Source of the DNA: Anticarsia gemmatalis
Taxonomy: Eukaryota > Arthropoda > Insecta > Lepidoptera > Erebidae
Length of the DNA stretch: 64,000 nt
Assembly (NCBI RefSeq): GCF_050436995.1
Contig: NC_134747.1
Coordinates: 8,129,501 to 8,193,500, forward strand
Direction: 5' to 3'
The notes beneath the pieces are model-generated. The model searched no databases. It had not been told where the DNA came from and saw only the letters and a list, made by a program, of their open reading frames with translations. Below are positions 24,601 through 37,900 of this stretch, one piece after another (position 1 is the first letter of the stretch; every line of letters begins with the position of its first letter). A program made the position numbers and the translations under genes.

Positions 24601-25904
24601 TCTGATTCGCCACTGATGCTCAAATTAACGGGTTTCCGCTGCTGTCGTGCACACACTATTTGGCTGATTCGTACCCGATTATAATAAACCTCAATTGCTA
24701 ACCCGGTGCGGGTTCGACACGGACTGTGGTCGTCACGAAACATTACGAACATTCTAAAATTTGTTTTGGGTACACACGCCGCATGCCGTTGCACCACCTG
24801 TTTTTAACGAAGTTAATTCAAATACAAAGTAACTATGGATAGCTAATATTTATTAATATTACTATAAACGTTAATATTTTACCAGTTAAAATGCATTTGG
24901 AAACGAGTCGGACACGCGATCGATCGCAGCGAGAATCTGTAGGGGTCCTGACACCTACTGTTACGGGAATGCCTTACCAGCGCGTAGATATTAAATATTT
25001 TTCGGTATTTGTTTATGATATCAAATCTTACAATCTTAGAATGTTTATTGCCTATTTACGATTATCTTCACGGTCTTTCACAACGGGTGCGTCGAAATCT
25101 GATAAATGACTGTTGAGAAGAACATGTTGAAACATTAATACGTTTCAGATTCATTCAGCATATTAGCTAACAATATGTTTAGACGATGTATGATGTTTCT
25201 TTCATTTAAAAAATTAGAGCAATCAAGTGGATTAAGAGCAGCGATAGTATAGGAATGGACCCACTCATTAGCTTACTGGTCAGATTAATTTGTTTCCCAC
25301 AAACACTTTGTTATTCCCACTGCTCGGTACGAACAAGTTACTTGAAAAGGATTGTGGCCAGATGTGTGTATTGCCCCGGGAGTGGTTTACTCTATCGATC
25401 TTATCGTCAAGATATATCCAAAAATAATTTATAGCTTTGACTTTATTTATAGTCTTACATATGACTACCAGCATATACATTATTACCATGTGTAACAAAT
25501 AATAAATGTAGCATCGACGACCTTTTAACCCGACACGTTCCAGAGTTATTCTCGATTGATGGTGCTTTCAAAGGTAATGCACGGAATTGTTAATTTTAAC
25601 GCTTTCTAGTTCGGATTAACAGTAAAAACTAGATGTCTATGTTTACTTCTCTTATTGCGGCTGCAATGTTGCGAGCGCTGATTAATTGGGTCAAATCCAA
25701 ACAGTATTAAGTTTAACAAGAGAAAACAACTGGGAATTGTTCAAGAGTGTAAAATGTACCTAGCCGTAAAGTCTCTTAGCGGAAAGTGGAAACTAAGCAG
25801 CTTTCCTCACGATGTATCTGTTTCGAGTACTAACTAAACTTCAGAGAAATTCTGGGAGCGCAATAGAGCTAATGAAATTATCTGCAACAATGCATTTCGT
25901 GACT

Positions 25905-26065
25905 GGAGCTCCGCACTCCGCGCCGGTTCATCGCCAACCGGGCCCACTCGGCGTCCGCGAGATCTTAGCCGCAATCCCTCAGGCGAAATTGCACTTCATT
26001 TGCGTGCACGCGGTTTACGAACCCATCCGACGTTCCCACGCCCTCCGCCTGAACCGAACCTTTGA
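25905..26065. promoter_or_regulatory. GC-rich patch in CadN intron
   Basis: About 160 bases of raised GC with many CpG. The 105-codon open frame at 25812-26129 runs through it, probably because GC-rich DNA has fewer stop codons. Candidate conserved element on composition alone. Confidence 0.25.
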
Positions 26066-28014
26066 AGATATTGTGGACGCATCATCACGTGCATTCGGAA
26101 CGTTACCGACCCTACTAATAGAGCGCTGACATACTCGTGTGCATTATTTAGAAATCCGTGTTATGTAATTACATATTTAAGAATCACATTGAAAGATCTT
26201 TGCCGCATCATCCCATTGAACTCTCACGCGGCTTTGATAGCGATGAGATGAAACGGACGCGGGCTCGTTTAGTGCGCTGTTGTTCTCTGAGGATCTGGCA
26301 TACTATAGACGTAGCATAAAAATACGAGACTGTGCATAGAAACGTGTTTAATCGTCAATGCTGGCGATGCAATGTGGGCCGGGCTTATCCTGCGCTTCGA
26401 GCGAGACCGAGATACCACACGTGCACGGGATAGAAATAGCTGACGATGCAACTTTTGATATCATAATTAAGCCGGGACGACCGGCGGCGGGTAAATAAAA
26501 AATGTTTATCTTATAAGCTCAAATGAAGATGATTTTTAATAACTCAACACGTTTAGTCATTAAATTGAAACTCGCCGGTGTTAAGGCTATTTAGTTACGC
26601 TTCTAAGTCACACGTGGCTCGGAGGCATCGAACTTTTGATTAACTGTGAGAGAATTATGATAGCATTCAAAGGAGTTTTGATTACCTGCTAACACAGTAC
26701 TCAGACTCACGACAAGCAAGTACTAGAATGAAAGTAAAGGATTATTATTTACAGTGCTTATTCTTCGACCCCTTTACACAAACGGTTGTACACATAGAAG
26801 AAAGGAATTTCGGAATGTATACTCGAGGTTTACAATAATTAAAATTAGGTATCATCAATGGAGAATTATTTGACTAAGTTGCGTAACTTTCTGAAGTCAA
26901 CTCTCGTAAATTCTTCAATTTATCAATATGGCATGAAAAAAATACGAGTTTGTTATTCGGCATGACGATTATCATAAAACCTAATAAAAACCTGCCAGCT
27001 CATGTACTAAATAGAGGTAGGTACGATTTAAGCTTTCTGTCTACCGTGAATCATACAAGTACAGTCGATCGTACAGTCTGCGTCAAAAATAGCCGCGTCT
27101 ACAAAAGCTTAACTCGCTTAATCTCCAAGTGCAAGGAATCTTCGGAGGTCGTGTTTATGGTACATTTATTATAAATAACTTTGCACAGTGGCGAACGGAT
27201 GCACGTGCGCGACACTGCACTCGGGAGCTTTTTATTGCGTTGCTTTCTGACGGTAGCCCCACCACCCTGCCGGCTCCGCGCCGCTCCCTCGCGCCCGCAG
27301 ATTTCATTAGGTAATGAACACAGCTTCCTTTTGCTATTCACGCTTCTTTATCGTTAGAAAAATATCTTTTGTACTTAGCCTTTTTACGTTGATATAGTCT
27401 CTGTTATAAATCCCGTAAGTTTTTGCATTACTCGGTCTATTTTCAAGAAGGAAGCTAGCATCTGAGCGTATATCCATTTAAGTAAACTAGCCAAAACTAA
27501 AGGGATATAACTATATTAAACTAGTTTCCCAAGTCAATACTGTCGAAAACATTTAGGTAGACGTACTTTCTTACATACGCTTCTTGTGAAAAAAGAGCCG
27601 ACTTGCGATTTAACGTTTGTCGTAAAAAGTACGAGGTAGAAAAGGTAAACGGCTAAACGGTGCCAAGTTCTTAACAAACTGTTAGAAGTTCAACTTGTAA
27701 AACCTAAAAACCTTCTTGTAAAATATAAATAACTCTCTAGTTACTACACTAGTATTTGTTGATGAAAAAGCTGTTACATATTTTGTGATCAATCAACAGC
27801 TGTCTTATTTATTACTCGACATGGGCAGCATGGCACCAATAACTCATTAATATTGTTTATACTACGCTCGGAATATATTAAATCAATTTGTTAATACTTT
27901 TACACAGCGGATATGTCGGATCGGTCGATCTAAGTAGTTCTTTTATAGACGCTCCCTTTTAGAGCTTTGTCGAAATATTTACGCGCCATATTGTACGTAA
28001 AATTCCAAACAATG

Positions 28015-28105
28015 AGATCGCCGCACGCCGCGCGGTGCGGTGCGGCACGGCGCGGCCCTGCACCATCGGCACCGTACACTCTCCCGCCACACGTGCGCAC
28101 TTACG
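28015..28105. promoter_or_regulatory. very GC-rich, self-complementary patch in CadN intron
   Basis: A block of GCGCGG, GTGCGG and GGCACGGCGCGG words that can pair internally. It is the most GC-rich stretch of the intron's first half. Candidate CpG-island-like regulatory DNA. Confidence 0.3.
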
Positions 28106-30987
28106 CCCATAGATTAGAGAACACGTTCAATAAACAGAACTGACATGTATGCAGCAATATATTTTTATACGCGTTTCGTAAATATTTTATGAGACGTTTA
28201 TTACCTTACAAGGTCTAATAAATTACTGCAGTACATTGTTTAATTTTCACCAGAATTGAGACATAAAACGGGTTAAGTACAATTTACTTATTTTAATGTT
28301 CTTAAAATATAAAACTTAAAGTTAGTAGGTACGAGGATTTTGCATAGGTCAAAGTAAAATATTAGTGGAAAAAATAATTATTATGAAAAAATTCTTGTAA
28401 AGCGAAACTCGTAACTTTTATCTTGTTTTTTGTGCGGAAATTTAAGGAATGTTATTCTTTATCAGTTGTCAATGATATTCCCACATTGGATTGTACTCTA
28501 CATTATATCCTCCCGAACAATACCGTGAGAGCACAAGCCTATTACGTATTCATCGAGCTATGAGCTTTCGTTTATTTTTTCTGAGTAGACTTGGTGTAGA
28601 TGGATGAGCGGCTGTGTTAGTGGGCGTAAAACGGAAATGGAACTTGAATAAATTGAATTGTACAGCGTGACTATGATTGCTTCAATATGGTAATGCACAT
28701 ACTAAGATGTTTTATTCTTATCCAAATTTTATCGATTTTAGTGTTAGAGCTTTGTAATTCAACGAGACATTGGATATGCCCGATTGTTTGTTTAATAAAG
28801 AGGTATAAAATCAAAGCGTTTTCATTTGAAATATTAAAGAACAAGCTGAGAATCCTGTGACCCGTCAAAAGAGGCGGGCTAAAAGGCGAGTGCGACATTG
28901 CACGGGGTCAGACATCGATCGGGGCGGGTGGCGCGGCGGCACATGTGATATGTAGGCACTGGAGAACAATTGTTAGAACCCGACACCACTTTTCTACGAG
29001 CGGTACGTGTACCCTCTGCAGTGTCGACAGTCGACGCGTTCCCCGAGTATCGTCCATAACAAATGGATATCATCGATGGTATGCAAAACGCCGTAGCGCG
29101 ACTCAATAGCGTAATTGGACGTGGTTGTTATGCTTTTACGAGCTGCTAAGGTTGACGAACTTGATTGCAGGAAAATGATTCTCTGTTCGTTTAAAATAAA
29201 GCTACTTGTTACTAGTAAAGATAGTTTGTTAGGTTTTCAAAATTAAGTGCTTCCTCATAAATTTTGCTGGAGACAAAGTGCTTCCTAATAAATCTTGCTA
29301 TCGGATTTCCGGCCCATTGTTATAAACATCAAGAACGGTTGTAAGTTCTATTCATGAATTCTGTAAAGCAAAAACTTGGCGCGAATTCCTTGAAGCGTCT
29401 GAATGCTTCCCGTTATATCGTCTGCATAGACGACTGACTCGCCGATTGCGAGGGAACTATTTTGATCTCTTCTCTCCTTCAGTTAGTAGGAAGTTGCAAC
29501 TGGCTACGCCAATTTACGCGATTCGACTGTTGAAACGTTGCTAGAAGTTTGTTTTTAAATACTTGCATAATAAATAAAGCACTTTTAGCGCTTACATTAT
29601 TGATTATACAGTTCGATACTCTTTAGCGAAGCGATATAAACAGCGAAGTCCTATGTAACCACAACAATGCGGCAGCTGCTAAGCTCATCCCAGTAACCTA
29701 TATTTGGTCATTAAAAGCATTTAAATATTCATAAATTGCAAAAGCAAAAAATGTGTTGTTTATAAATTCCCGTTTTGTGTGTATCAATGGACATGAGCGG
29801 GCAGGTCTCCGGAAGGAAGTGAGCGGCTCAATTACCGCGCGCGGCCGGGCGTGTGTAACGGTGTGGTCACATGGAAACTCAATGCGATCGATATTCATTG
29901 TAACTGCTTGTACTCGTGATTTACATGGTGCAAAAGTCGCTGCATAAAAATTCGCTTTAATTAAAAAAGTAAGAGTTATGTGCTCGTTAGACCGCGTTGA
30001 ATTCATTTGCTGCAACTGTAAATTTTGGGTGTTTAATTTCTCCTAATGTTTGGTTTTTTCTGTCCCTCGGCAACCTGTTACTACTTCCACAAAGTTCCAT
30101 ATTTAGAGAAAATTGTTTTTCTGAGTTGTTAGGGCCGCGTTGTTTAGTTCCCACAATAGTAAAATCGTGACGGTCTCGACGATCGGGAGCGATGATATCT
30201 CACCATTCTGCATTTAGTACGGAATGAAGACTTACATCGTGACGACGCTTAATTGTGAATTGTGACTGTGATGATCTATCTCTAGATCTTAAACGGTCCG
30301 CTCCTATTTTCTAACACACATGCATTTCGTTCTATTAACGTGTTTATCAAATTTATGTGTGGTGTCGAGAAGATGAAAACGAATTGCGAAGTATGATCAG
30401 TATAAAAGAGAAATACCTTATAATATTATACAAATCATTTTGTACATGTTTCATTGAAAAATCTTCTTAAATAAAGTTCGTTACAGTAGAATGGGCTGAT
30501 GCCAAAACAGACTGGACAGCCCAAATAAACATTTACTAGTACGTTCTATTCCAAAGTGATTTTTCGCACTAAAATAATAAGTCCATACATTGTATGTGTT
30601 GTTCTAACCACAGGATTATCCATGCAAACAAATTTTAATCGGCTCAATAAATCGGATGGCATAGAGCAAAAAGGCTGAGGCGACAACAACTACAACGCAA
30701 AAATTTCAGTCAATATGAAACGGATTTTATAGTACTAGCACAAGTCTGAAGTTAGTAGATACTATGTCATAACACAAACATCAATACGAAAGCCAAGGTG
30801 TAAAGCTCGAAGATTAAGTGCATAATCCGTATGCATTGTATGCGTAACTTAGATAGTTCTCACCTCGAATAATTCATGTTCTATGTACACAATTAGAAGA
30901 AATTATATTGCACCTGTGTCTACACACTCATTCATATTTATGAATGGAATAAATTATCTGTGAAGTGCTTTTTGATGAATACCTATT

Positions 30988-32154
30988 ATGCCATCAAAAA
31001 CATTCTGTAAAAACCTCAAGTCTCGCCGTAAAAAGTTGTGAGACCTACATATATAATACCAAGTCGATTAATCTATTTAGTCTCTACTTAAAGGACCTTC
31101 TGTCTTAAGTTATTACGTATGTTATTATCATGCCAATTTAAAAAAAATACCTCTAAAACAAATAGACCGACCTGGCCATCGCATGATTTGATTATTAGTA
31201 TGTATCACACTACACAGCACGACGAGAAGTTAATGCTCCTGAAATGTTAATGGCGAATTTGTGTTTTCTTGCGATGACCAAGTCGATCTATTTGTTTTAA
31301 AGGTATTTTTTTTTAAATTGGCATGATAATAACATACGTAATAACTTAAGACAGAAGGTCCTTTAAGTAGAGACTAAATAGATTAATCGACTTGGTATTA
31401 TATAGGTCTCACAACTTTTTACGGCGAGACTTGAGGTTTTTACAGAATGTTTTTGATGGCATCTCACTTCTTTTTGTAGAGCGAATAGAGCAAACATAAG
31501 TCCAATTTGTATGGAAAGCCGTATTTTTTTCATAATTCAACATATTTTCCTATGGGAATGTTGTTCAGTTTCATGGGCTAAACACCCTTACCCACCCTAT
31601 ACCCCCTCCCGTTATGTCTCATATAGTAGACACATATTTACACCTATTTATTTTATTTTCTACAGAAATAATAATTTAATTCATTAACTGCAAATGTAAC
31701 CTTGTAATCTTATACATTTATATGGGATTACAAAGTTATTGTTGCAGTTAGTGTATTTAGAAAACTTGACCCAAATTAGAAAATATTGAATTTTTCCCAT
31801 GATTAAGACACTAAACCCTATTTGTATTCTAAATTTTAAGCTTCTAAGTCTGCTAGAAGTACCTTAGACTTTTGATGATCGGTGAGTCAGTGAGTCAGTG
31901 AATCAGTGAGTGACAAAATTCAAAATTTTAACAAGTTGTCATTCTTAAACTACTGGTTCAAATTGACTGAAATTTTAAATATACCGTGTTTATACAATGA
32001 CTGATTAGTTGCTGAAAATCCAGGCTTCTTGTTTTATCCACAACGAAATTATAGGGGTGTCAAAAATAGCCCGAATTGCTTCGAGAAAAGGATGTTACGG
32101 CCGTGCCGCTTTTTTTTTGCTCGACTTGCGGGGGCACTTCCGTGCCCCCAGATA
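30988..32154 (+). mobile_element. foldback-headed transposable element, copy 1 (1167 bp)
   Basis: The element starts ATGCCATCAAAAACATTCTG. Its left part is a foldback: arm 30988-31183, loop of about 86 bases, inverted arm 31270-31462. An AT-rich tail follows with a (GTGAGTCA)-like tandem stretch near 31882-31915. It ends in an 8-bp GC hairpin (32130-32149, loop TTCC) and AGATA. Two more copies in this intron share both ends exactly while the flanks differ, which fixes the borders. No protein is encoded. A 3' hairpin end and no obvious target duplication suggest a Helitron/Helentron-like non-autonomous element; this is tentative. Confidence 0.8.
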
Positions 32155-34444
32155 GTTGTAGTGATTGTATTTGCTTATGATTGTACTAACGCGTTTGATT
32201 GATGTTGCAGGTTTAGTATCGTTTTGAGTGTAAATGCCGCACTATGTCGAGTTACCTAATATCATCTATATGCTTTACTAACTGACAAACGTATTTATTA
32301 AGACAATTTATTTGTTCTTTGATAATTATCAATTATTAGTAGTGTTAAAACTTAGTAGACACAGAAAAAATGGTAAGAGAAACAGATGCATATTGATATT
32401 AGATATTGACCATCCATTTAATCATAATAGACAAGTACAAAATATTCTATTCTCTATTGAAATTAGTAATAGACTCATTCAAACCGAGAATGTAGGACAA
32501 GAGAGTATACCCTCAAACAGCTGAAGTTTTAGCTGCATTATAACTCCATCTACAGATATAAACTTGTACTACTCGGAGGAGCTGTGCAGGCATGATATAA
32601 GTACGTTCAACATAATGATGTTATAGATAATTAAACTTGAATGACACTCGCGGAAGGGTGCCGTGGTTGCAAACTTTGTTCTATAGAGAGTTTCACACAA
32701 AGGCATCAGATGCGTAGGCTGTTTACACAACGCAAACGGGTACTCTATTTTCGAGGCTTTCATGAGATCTTAACAAATAAACCTTGTTTGGGTATTGCTC
32801 ATATTGTTACTGAGAATAATGAGCCGAAAATAGTCTAAAATATTGTTACCCGTAAATGGCTATTTGTTCGCCCTTGTTTTACACAAATTAGTAGCTGTGA
32901 ATTATTGGTTAGTTACTTAACTATGTACTTAAGGAGTGCGAATTCGTGGAATTTTTGCTATCGCATCTATCACCTTATATCAAAAATTTACCCCTGTAGA
33001 CTTATTTCTCGGCAATGTCCTCCAAAACGTTAGGCGGGCTATGACACTAGATGACTCGCTCGATAGCTATAGCATTCTTAGCTTTTTGGCTAATTCATTT
33101 AACAGAAGTGGTGGTCGAAATAGAATACTGTAGCCACACAATGTTGTATTGTACCTACCTAATAGGTCAGTCGCCAATGGCCACCCAGTTGATACTTCCA
33201 CTTTAATTGTTTAATTCTTACTAATTGCGCTTGTACCGACACGACCCTTTTAAATGGATGTTATGGTCCTCGTAAATATCTGTGTCGTTTATTTTTTACG
33301 TAACCCTACATTCACACGACTATTGGGTTCAGCTGGACGATATATTTGCGTTGGGTTAGAAACAAATGCTTTGACCCTGCCAGTCTTTTTACAGCTGTAA
33401 CGACCTATTGAAAAATCGTTCTGGGATACATTTTCTTAATTGATTTGATTTTATTAGATTTTGTAGGGTTACGAAGACGACTTGTTTTTTTTTACATATT
33501 AATTAAGATACTCACACATTGTGTATTGAGATCGAGTATTGTTACTATCGAATAGAAGAAGACCGTGTAAAAAAAACGTTGATGATCAGGTAGGATAACG
33601 ACTTGCATTAACACTATTTTAAGTGCTGTTGATGTTTCTAATCATGTTTTGCTCGCTTGATATAGCTTTTATAAGAATATCCTCCTGTTTTCATTAAGAG
33701 TTTTTCAGCTACCGTCAAAATATGTCTGTCACATTTCAAAATATTGGCTAAATATTTGCTACTAGAAATTGGTTCTGAGTGGTTTGTAATTTGTTTACGA
33801 TTCATAACATTTGGAATCAAATCCCCCACTAGCAATTATTAAAAGTAAAACAGAGTGCCGTTATCCTGTCGGTAAAAATGTGTAGAAAAATATAAACCAT
33901 GTCAATTTCTGAGTTGCATGCGATTTATTGTGATACACACCCACCACACCACATGTGACCGAAAAGAATTAGGCTAGCAATTTTTAGTTGCTCTAGATCT
34001 ACGGCGAGATGGAATTGTTACGCTTCATTTGCTCTTACACTGATAGAATCATTTACATATAAACTACCTGAGTTTCGTCACTGCTGTTACCTACATGCTT
34101 ACAGCGTATGGAGATTACATTGTTTCTTTAATGGATATGACAGCACATAATCATAGATAACAAATAAATGGAACATCATAATAAGAAATAAATAACTATT
34201 ACAAAGACAGCATTCCAATAAGATCCGCCAGGCCGTTTTATTGACACGCACAAGATCGACAAACACTCGGTTTATTACGATAAACCTTTAGTCTAAAATA
34301 AACAACGTATCAATAATTTTGCTCTATAAGCTATTATGACAATTTATTGTAAATAAGCTTGATAAAAGTCACTATTAATCGCGTTTTATTCCTGGTAATG
34401 TGTCTGTGTATAAGCACGCATTGATATTGCGAGATTAAAAATAA

Positions 34445-34520
34445 ACAAACGGCGACGATGCGCGACGCGCTGACGTCGCACGTCGCGTCAGCGCAGCGTC
34501 CGACACTCAGACGCGTTCAC
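34445..34520. promoter_or_regulatory. GC-rich patch with a 9-bp hairpin in CadN intron
   Basis: GCGCTGACG (34467-34475) pairs perfectly with CGTCAGCGC (34486-34494) around a 10-base loop, within CpG-rich sequence. The stems contain TGACG, the core of CRE/AP-1-type sites. Regulatory role is inferred only. Confidence 0.3.
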
Positions 34521-34864
34521 TTATTAACTTATCATAATAATGACTTCCAGTGAAATAGAAATGAGTGTTGACCACGCTCTAGACGAGGGTAAAGCTTAAT
34601 GTGTCGCACACGGCGCTACGTTAACTTGATTTGCAAATGAGTGTACCTACCTAAGTACCTACTACAGAAATAGAGTTCTGAGAAAAATAATCTTATGATG
34701 TCATGAATTCAAAACAACATACAAAAATTGTTATGTTAGGATGCCACCAATTCGATAGACTTGTTTGTGTTTTAAGTCCAAAACAAAACGGCCCATTCGT
34801 GAGCAGCCGTTCACGGTAAACGCGTAGGGAAAAAATCCAATGGGATAGATAAACATAGTGCGGG

Positions 34865-34965
34865 AGATTCGTGTCAACGGCCGCGGCTTTGTGCTCCGTC
34901 CCCGCACCCTGACGCCCCGCCCTTAGCCGTCCGCGCCACGGGGTAGCGATTTCAAGGGTGGCTTG
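34865..34965. promoter_or_regulatory. GC-rich patch in CadN intron
   Basis: About 100 bases rich in C and CpG (GTCAACGGCCGCGGC, CCCGCACCCTGACGCCCCGC), 350 bases from the hairpin patch. Candidate regulatory DNA by composition only. Confidence 0.25.
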
Positions 34966-37900
34966 GCTGGCTACAATATTTCCTCCCGTTTATCGATAAA
35001 GTATCGAGGCCTCTGAGACACATCAACGCCAGTATCTTTTATCACGTACCGTTTTCATTAAGGTCTTACGCCACGACTTTATTACGTTGATTGCTTTCGT
35101 ACGTTTCTCAAATCATAATTTATGAACGCTCCAATTAATGCAAAACTTGAAATTGATGAGCATTTATCATATAATGAACATTTTTAATTTAGTAGCAGTC
35201 GTTGAACTTTATGAAGTTGCAATTCCAGCCGGAGCAATAATTAGAGAAGTTTTCTTGCAGAAAATATTTTATTCTGACTTAGAATTTACACTGGCGCCAG
35301 TCGAGCTTGCAGTTTCCTTTCTTTACTTGTTTTGTAGTGCTAGCTTAACTTTTGCATTGAAAATAAAATTGTTGCTTCATAAGAAAAATTAAAACTGCTG
35401 ACTGTATTATAAAGCTGTGTACCAGTTGCCGGTTTGCCGCAACATAACTATCTTTGTACTTTTATCTTTTACTCGCAATACGGCTCTCATTATAAGGGTT
35501 TTGTTTTTATATTCTCACAAAAAAAAACTTAAAACACATTCGATCATAGAAAGTGGTTCTTTCAGGCGAACCATAAATGTGACGTAAATGGAACCATCAA
35601 AACGTAACGTAGGAAGATAGTAACTCTTAATATAAGTTTTATCTGAAATCGCGAATGTAGCGCTCCGCTCGTGACGAGAATTGAAGTGAGATGTTACAAC
35701 CCGCCCTTAGGGTGTCTCTCCATCAAAGCGGAGACAAATTGAGAGATACTTTGTAAAAATAGTCCATTACAATCGTTTATGTTTACATCTCATATTAAAG
35801 CTTTATTGGTTGATTTGCTCGGCCCCCTTTGTTCCGTCCGTGCACTTTAGTGGATGAATATCCTTAGCACAGTCGTCTCGAGGCGTATCGATCTTGCGAC
35901 ATGATATCGTGTCTATTAACTTATTGCTTGCCCTGGCTTCCTCCTCTTTCTCAAGCTTTATCAGCTACGTAAAGGTCTCTGTCTCTATATTATTAAGGTT
36001 CCTTTCTCGTGTTTGTTTGTAAGTTAATTGAAGATAATTTCAAAAACTATTTGTAATGAAGAATTATATGTCTGTCAATTTAAAATACAAATAATAAATT
36101 TAAAATTAAATATTCTACTTATTTTGTAAGACTCCCAATTCCAGGTCAAATTTCAAGATTAAACAATGGTTCTACGTTCAATGAGCGTCAATATGTACAT
36201 TACCTATGTATTTTTTCCTAATTTAACATGAAAAACACAGCCATTGAAAACTTACGTTTTAGTTTGCTTGTAAACTACTTACAGCTTCCAGACAATAATA
36301 AATTTGAAATTCGGCACCAGTTTCAATATAAGCACCGTAATATTATTACACGAAGTAATTGTAAAGCAAGAGTGTTCGAGAGCGGCATAATCTTACACAG
36401 ATTACTCGGTGCTATTCTTAGTTCCCACTTGAAACTATCCACCCCCTAACAGTATGATCGGTACCTCCCTTTTGATGTTGTTGCGCTTCAACAGAACTAC
36501 ATTGTGTATTTGTATTTTCGTCAGAACCAATTATTTTCAAAACATTTAATTTTCCTTTCGATAACATGTCATCGATCAAAGTGGATTAGTGACAACGACG
36601 AATATAGTTTATAGTAAAAATATTCGAGTCCTTTTGTGTATCAACATTTTTAAACGGTGATGCATAAGTACTGTTTGAACATTTCACATACTAACACAAA
36701 GTTTGTAGGTTGTACAAAGAGCTACATCTTGAGAATACCTTTGTTCAAAGTTAGAGCGGAAATCAAAATTACCCAAAGTGATGTTGGAACAATAACTTAT
36801 AGCCAGGACTCGAGTTAGGTAGACCCAAACTGCGGAACATAGTCGTAGTTAATTTACTACGACCATTCTGTAATGTTAGTTTCAGGTAGAGTGCTTCTTA
36901 AAGGTGCTTGATATGTATGGCTTAATACTATTTGATAGAGATCCGAGTGAGATAACACAATTTATGAACAAAGCGATCTTTTACTTCTTTTTAACTCAAA
37001 TGGAAATTATTTTGAAACATTAATTAAATAAGTTTGAATACACCTACATAAATCCTCGAATGCTTTTACACTGGCTTTTTGTAATTGCTCAAGTTTCGAC
37101 ATTAAAAATATCAAATGTTTCCAGGAAATGAGAAATATTTTTTGCTAAATCGCTCCTTTTGTTACGAAACGATTGTGTAATAAAGATCTATATATAATAT
37201 GAAGTTTGCAGTGATCCGTTTTAGCACAGATAAAGCTATGTGTAGGATTTAATACATTTTATACTTAGTTGGTCTAAGTTCGTCAGGCATGCTGCCAAAA
37301 ACGAAGTTTTCGGTACATTTGGTTGGTAGGAGATGGGTTCTGTTTCGTCCATTCCACGAAAACTCAGAGAAACGTTATCGAGGGGCGGCTCGTGGTGATA
37401 TATCGACGCATTCCTCAAGAAATATTGTCGAACGCACGCGTTATAAGTAGCGTATCTTGTATGCGAATGTAGTGGCTAGGGCGGACTTTTATGTTCGGAA
37501 AACCTTTACGGAAACTCATCCGTATGTGAAATAATACCATAAAAGAACAGTAATAATGCGTAATAGCGATTACTTTCATCCCGGCGTTTGGGACTGTGTA
37601 CTAAAGCAATTGGGACAACGAAAATATTTATTGTTTACTTTATACACACAGTCGGATGGCAGTAGAATTAGTTATCATTTAGATAATCTCTTTAACAAAA
37701 AATGGAACAGCCCTTTATTTTTATAAATATGGTTTTAATGATGATTTGTATCAATTCCAGTAACTCGCATTGCACCTCTACTGTTAATCTGTTATTTAAT
37801 AAATTGCTTTCACGTTTGACGTCACGCTTCGTTAAGCTCGTCATAAAATAGTATTTTAACAATAGGAGCGATTTAATGCGACCGTTTCGCGTTCTAAAAA

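Larger units (their letters stand above)
15688..30987. other. CadN intron 1, unique-looking section
   Basis: About 15.3 kb with no supported coding exon. It is mostly AT-rich with local GC-rich patches near 16250-16400, 16960-17110, 18565-18640, 25900-26100, 27180-27310, 28015-28105 and 29805-29875. The longest open frames (minus 19831-20307, 158 codons; plus 25812-26129, 105 codons) have no motifs I recognise, and no splice sites clearly frame them. No transposon was recognised by eye. The patches could be regulatory. Confidence 0.5.

Noticed and set aside
24690..24725. tRNA-like B-box (GGGTTCGAC)
   Set aside because: No acceptor stem, A-box or anticodon arm can be built around it.
25812..26129. 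105-codon plus-strand open frame in CadN intron 1 as a gene
   Set aside because: It coincides with a GC-rich patch where stops are rarer, has no recognisable motif and no clear splice or promoter context.
31882..31915. CRISPR-like or satellite array from the GTGAGTCA repeats
   Set aside because: Only about four imperfect 8-base units, repeated in each element copy; it is an internal part of the transposon.
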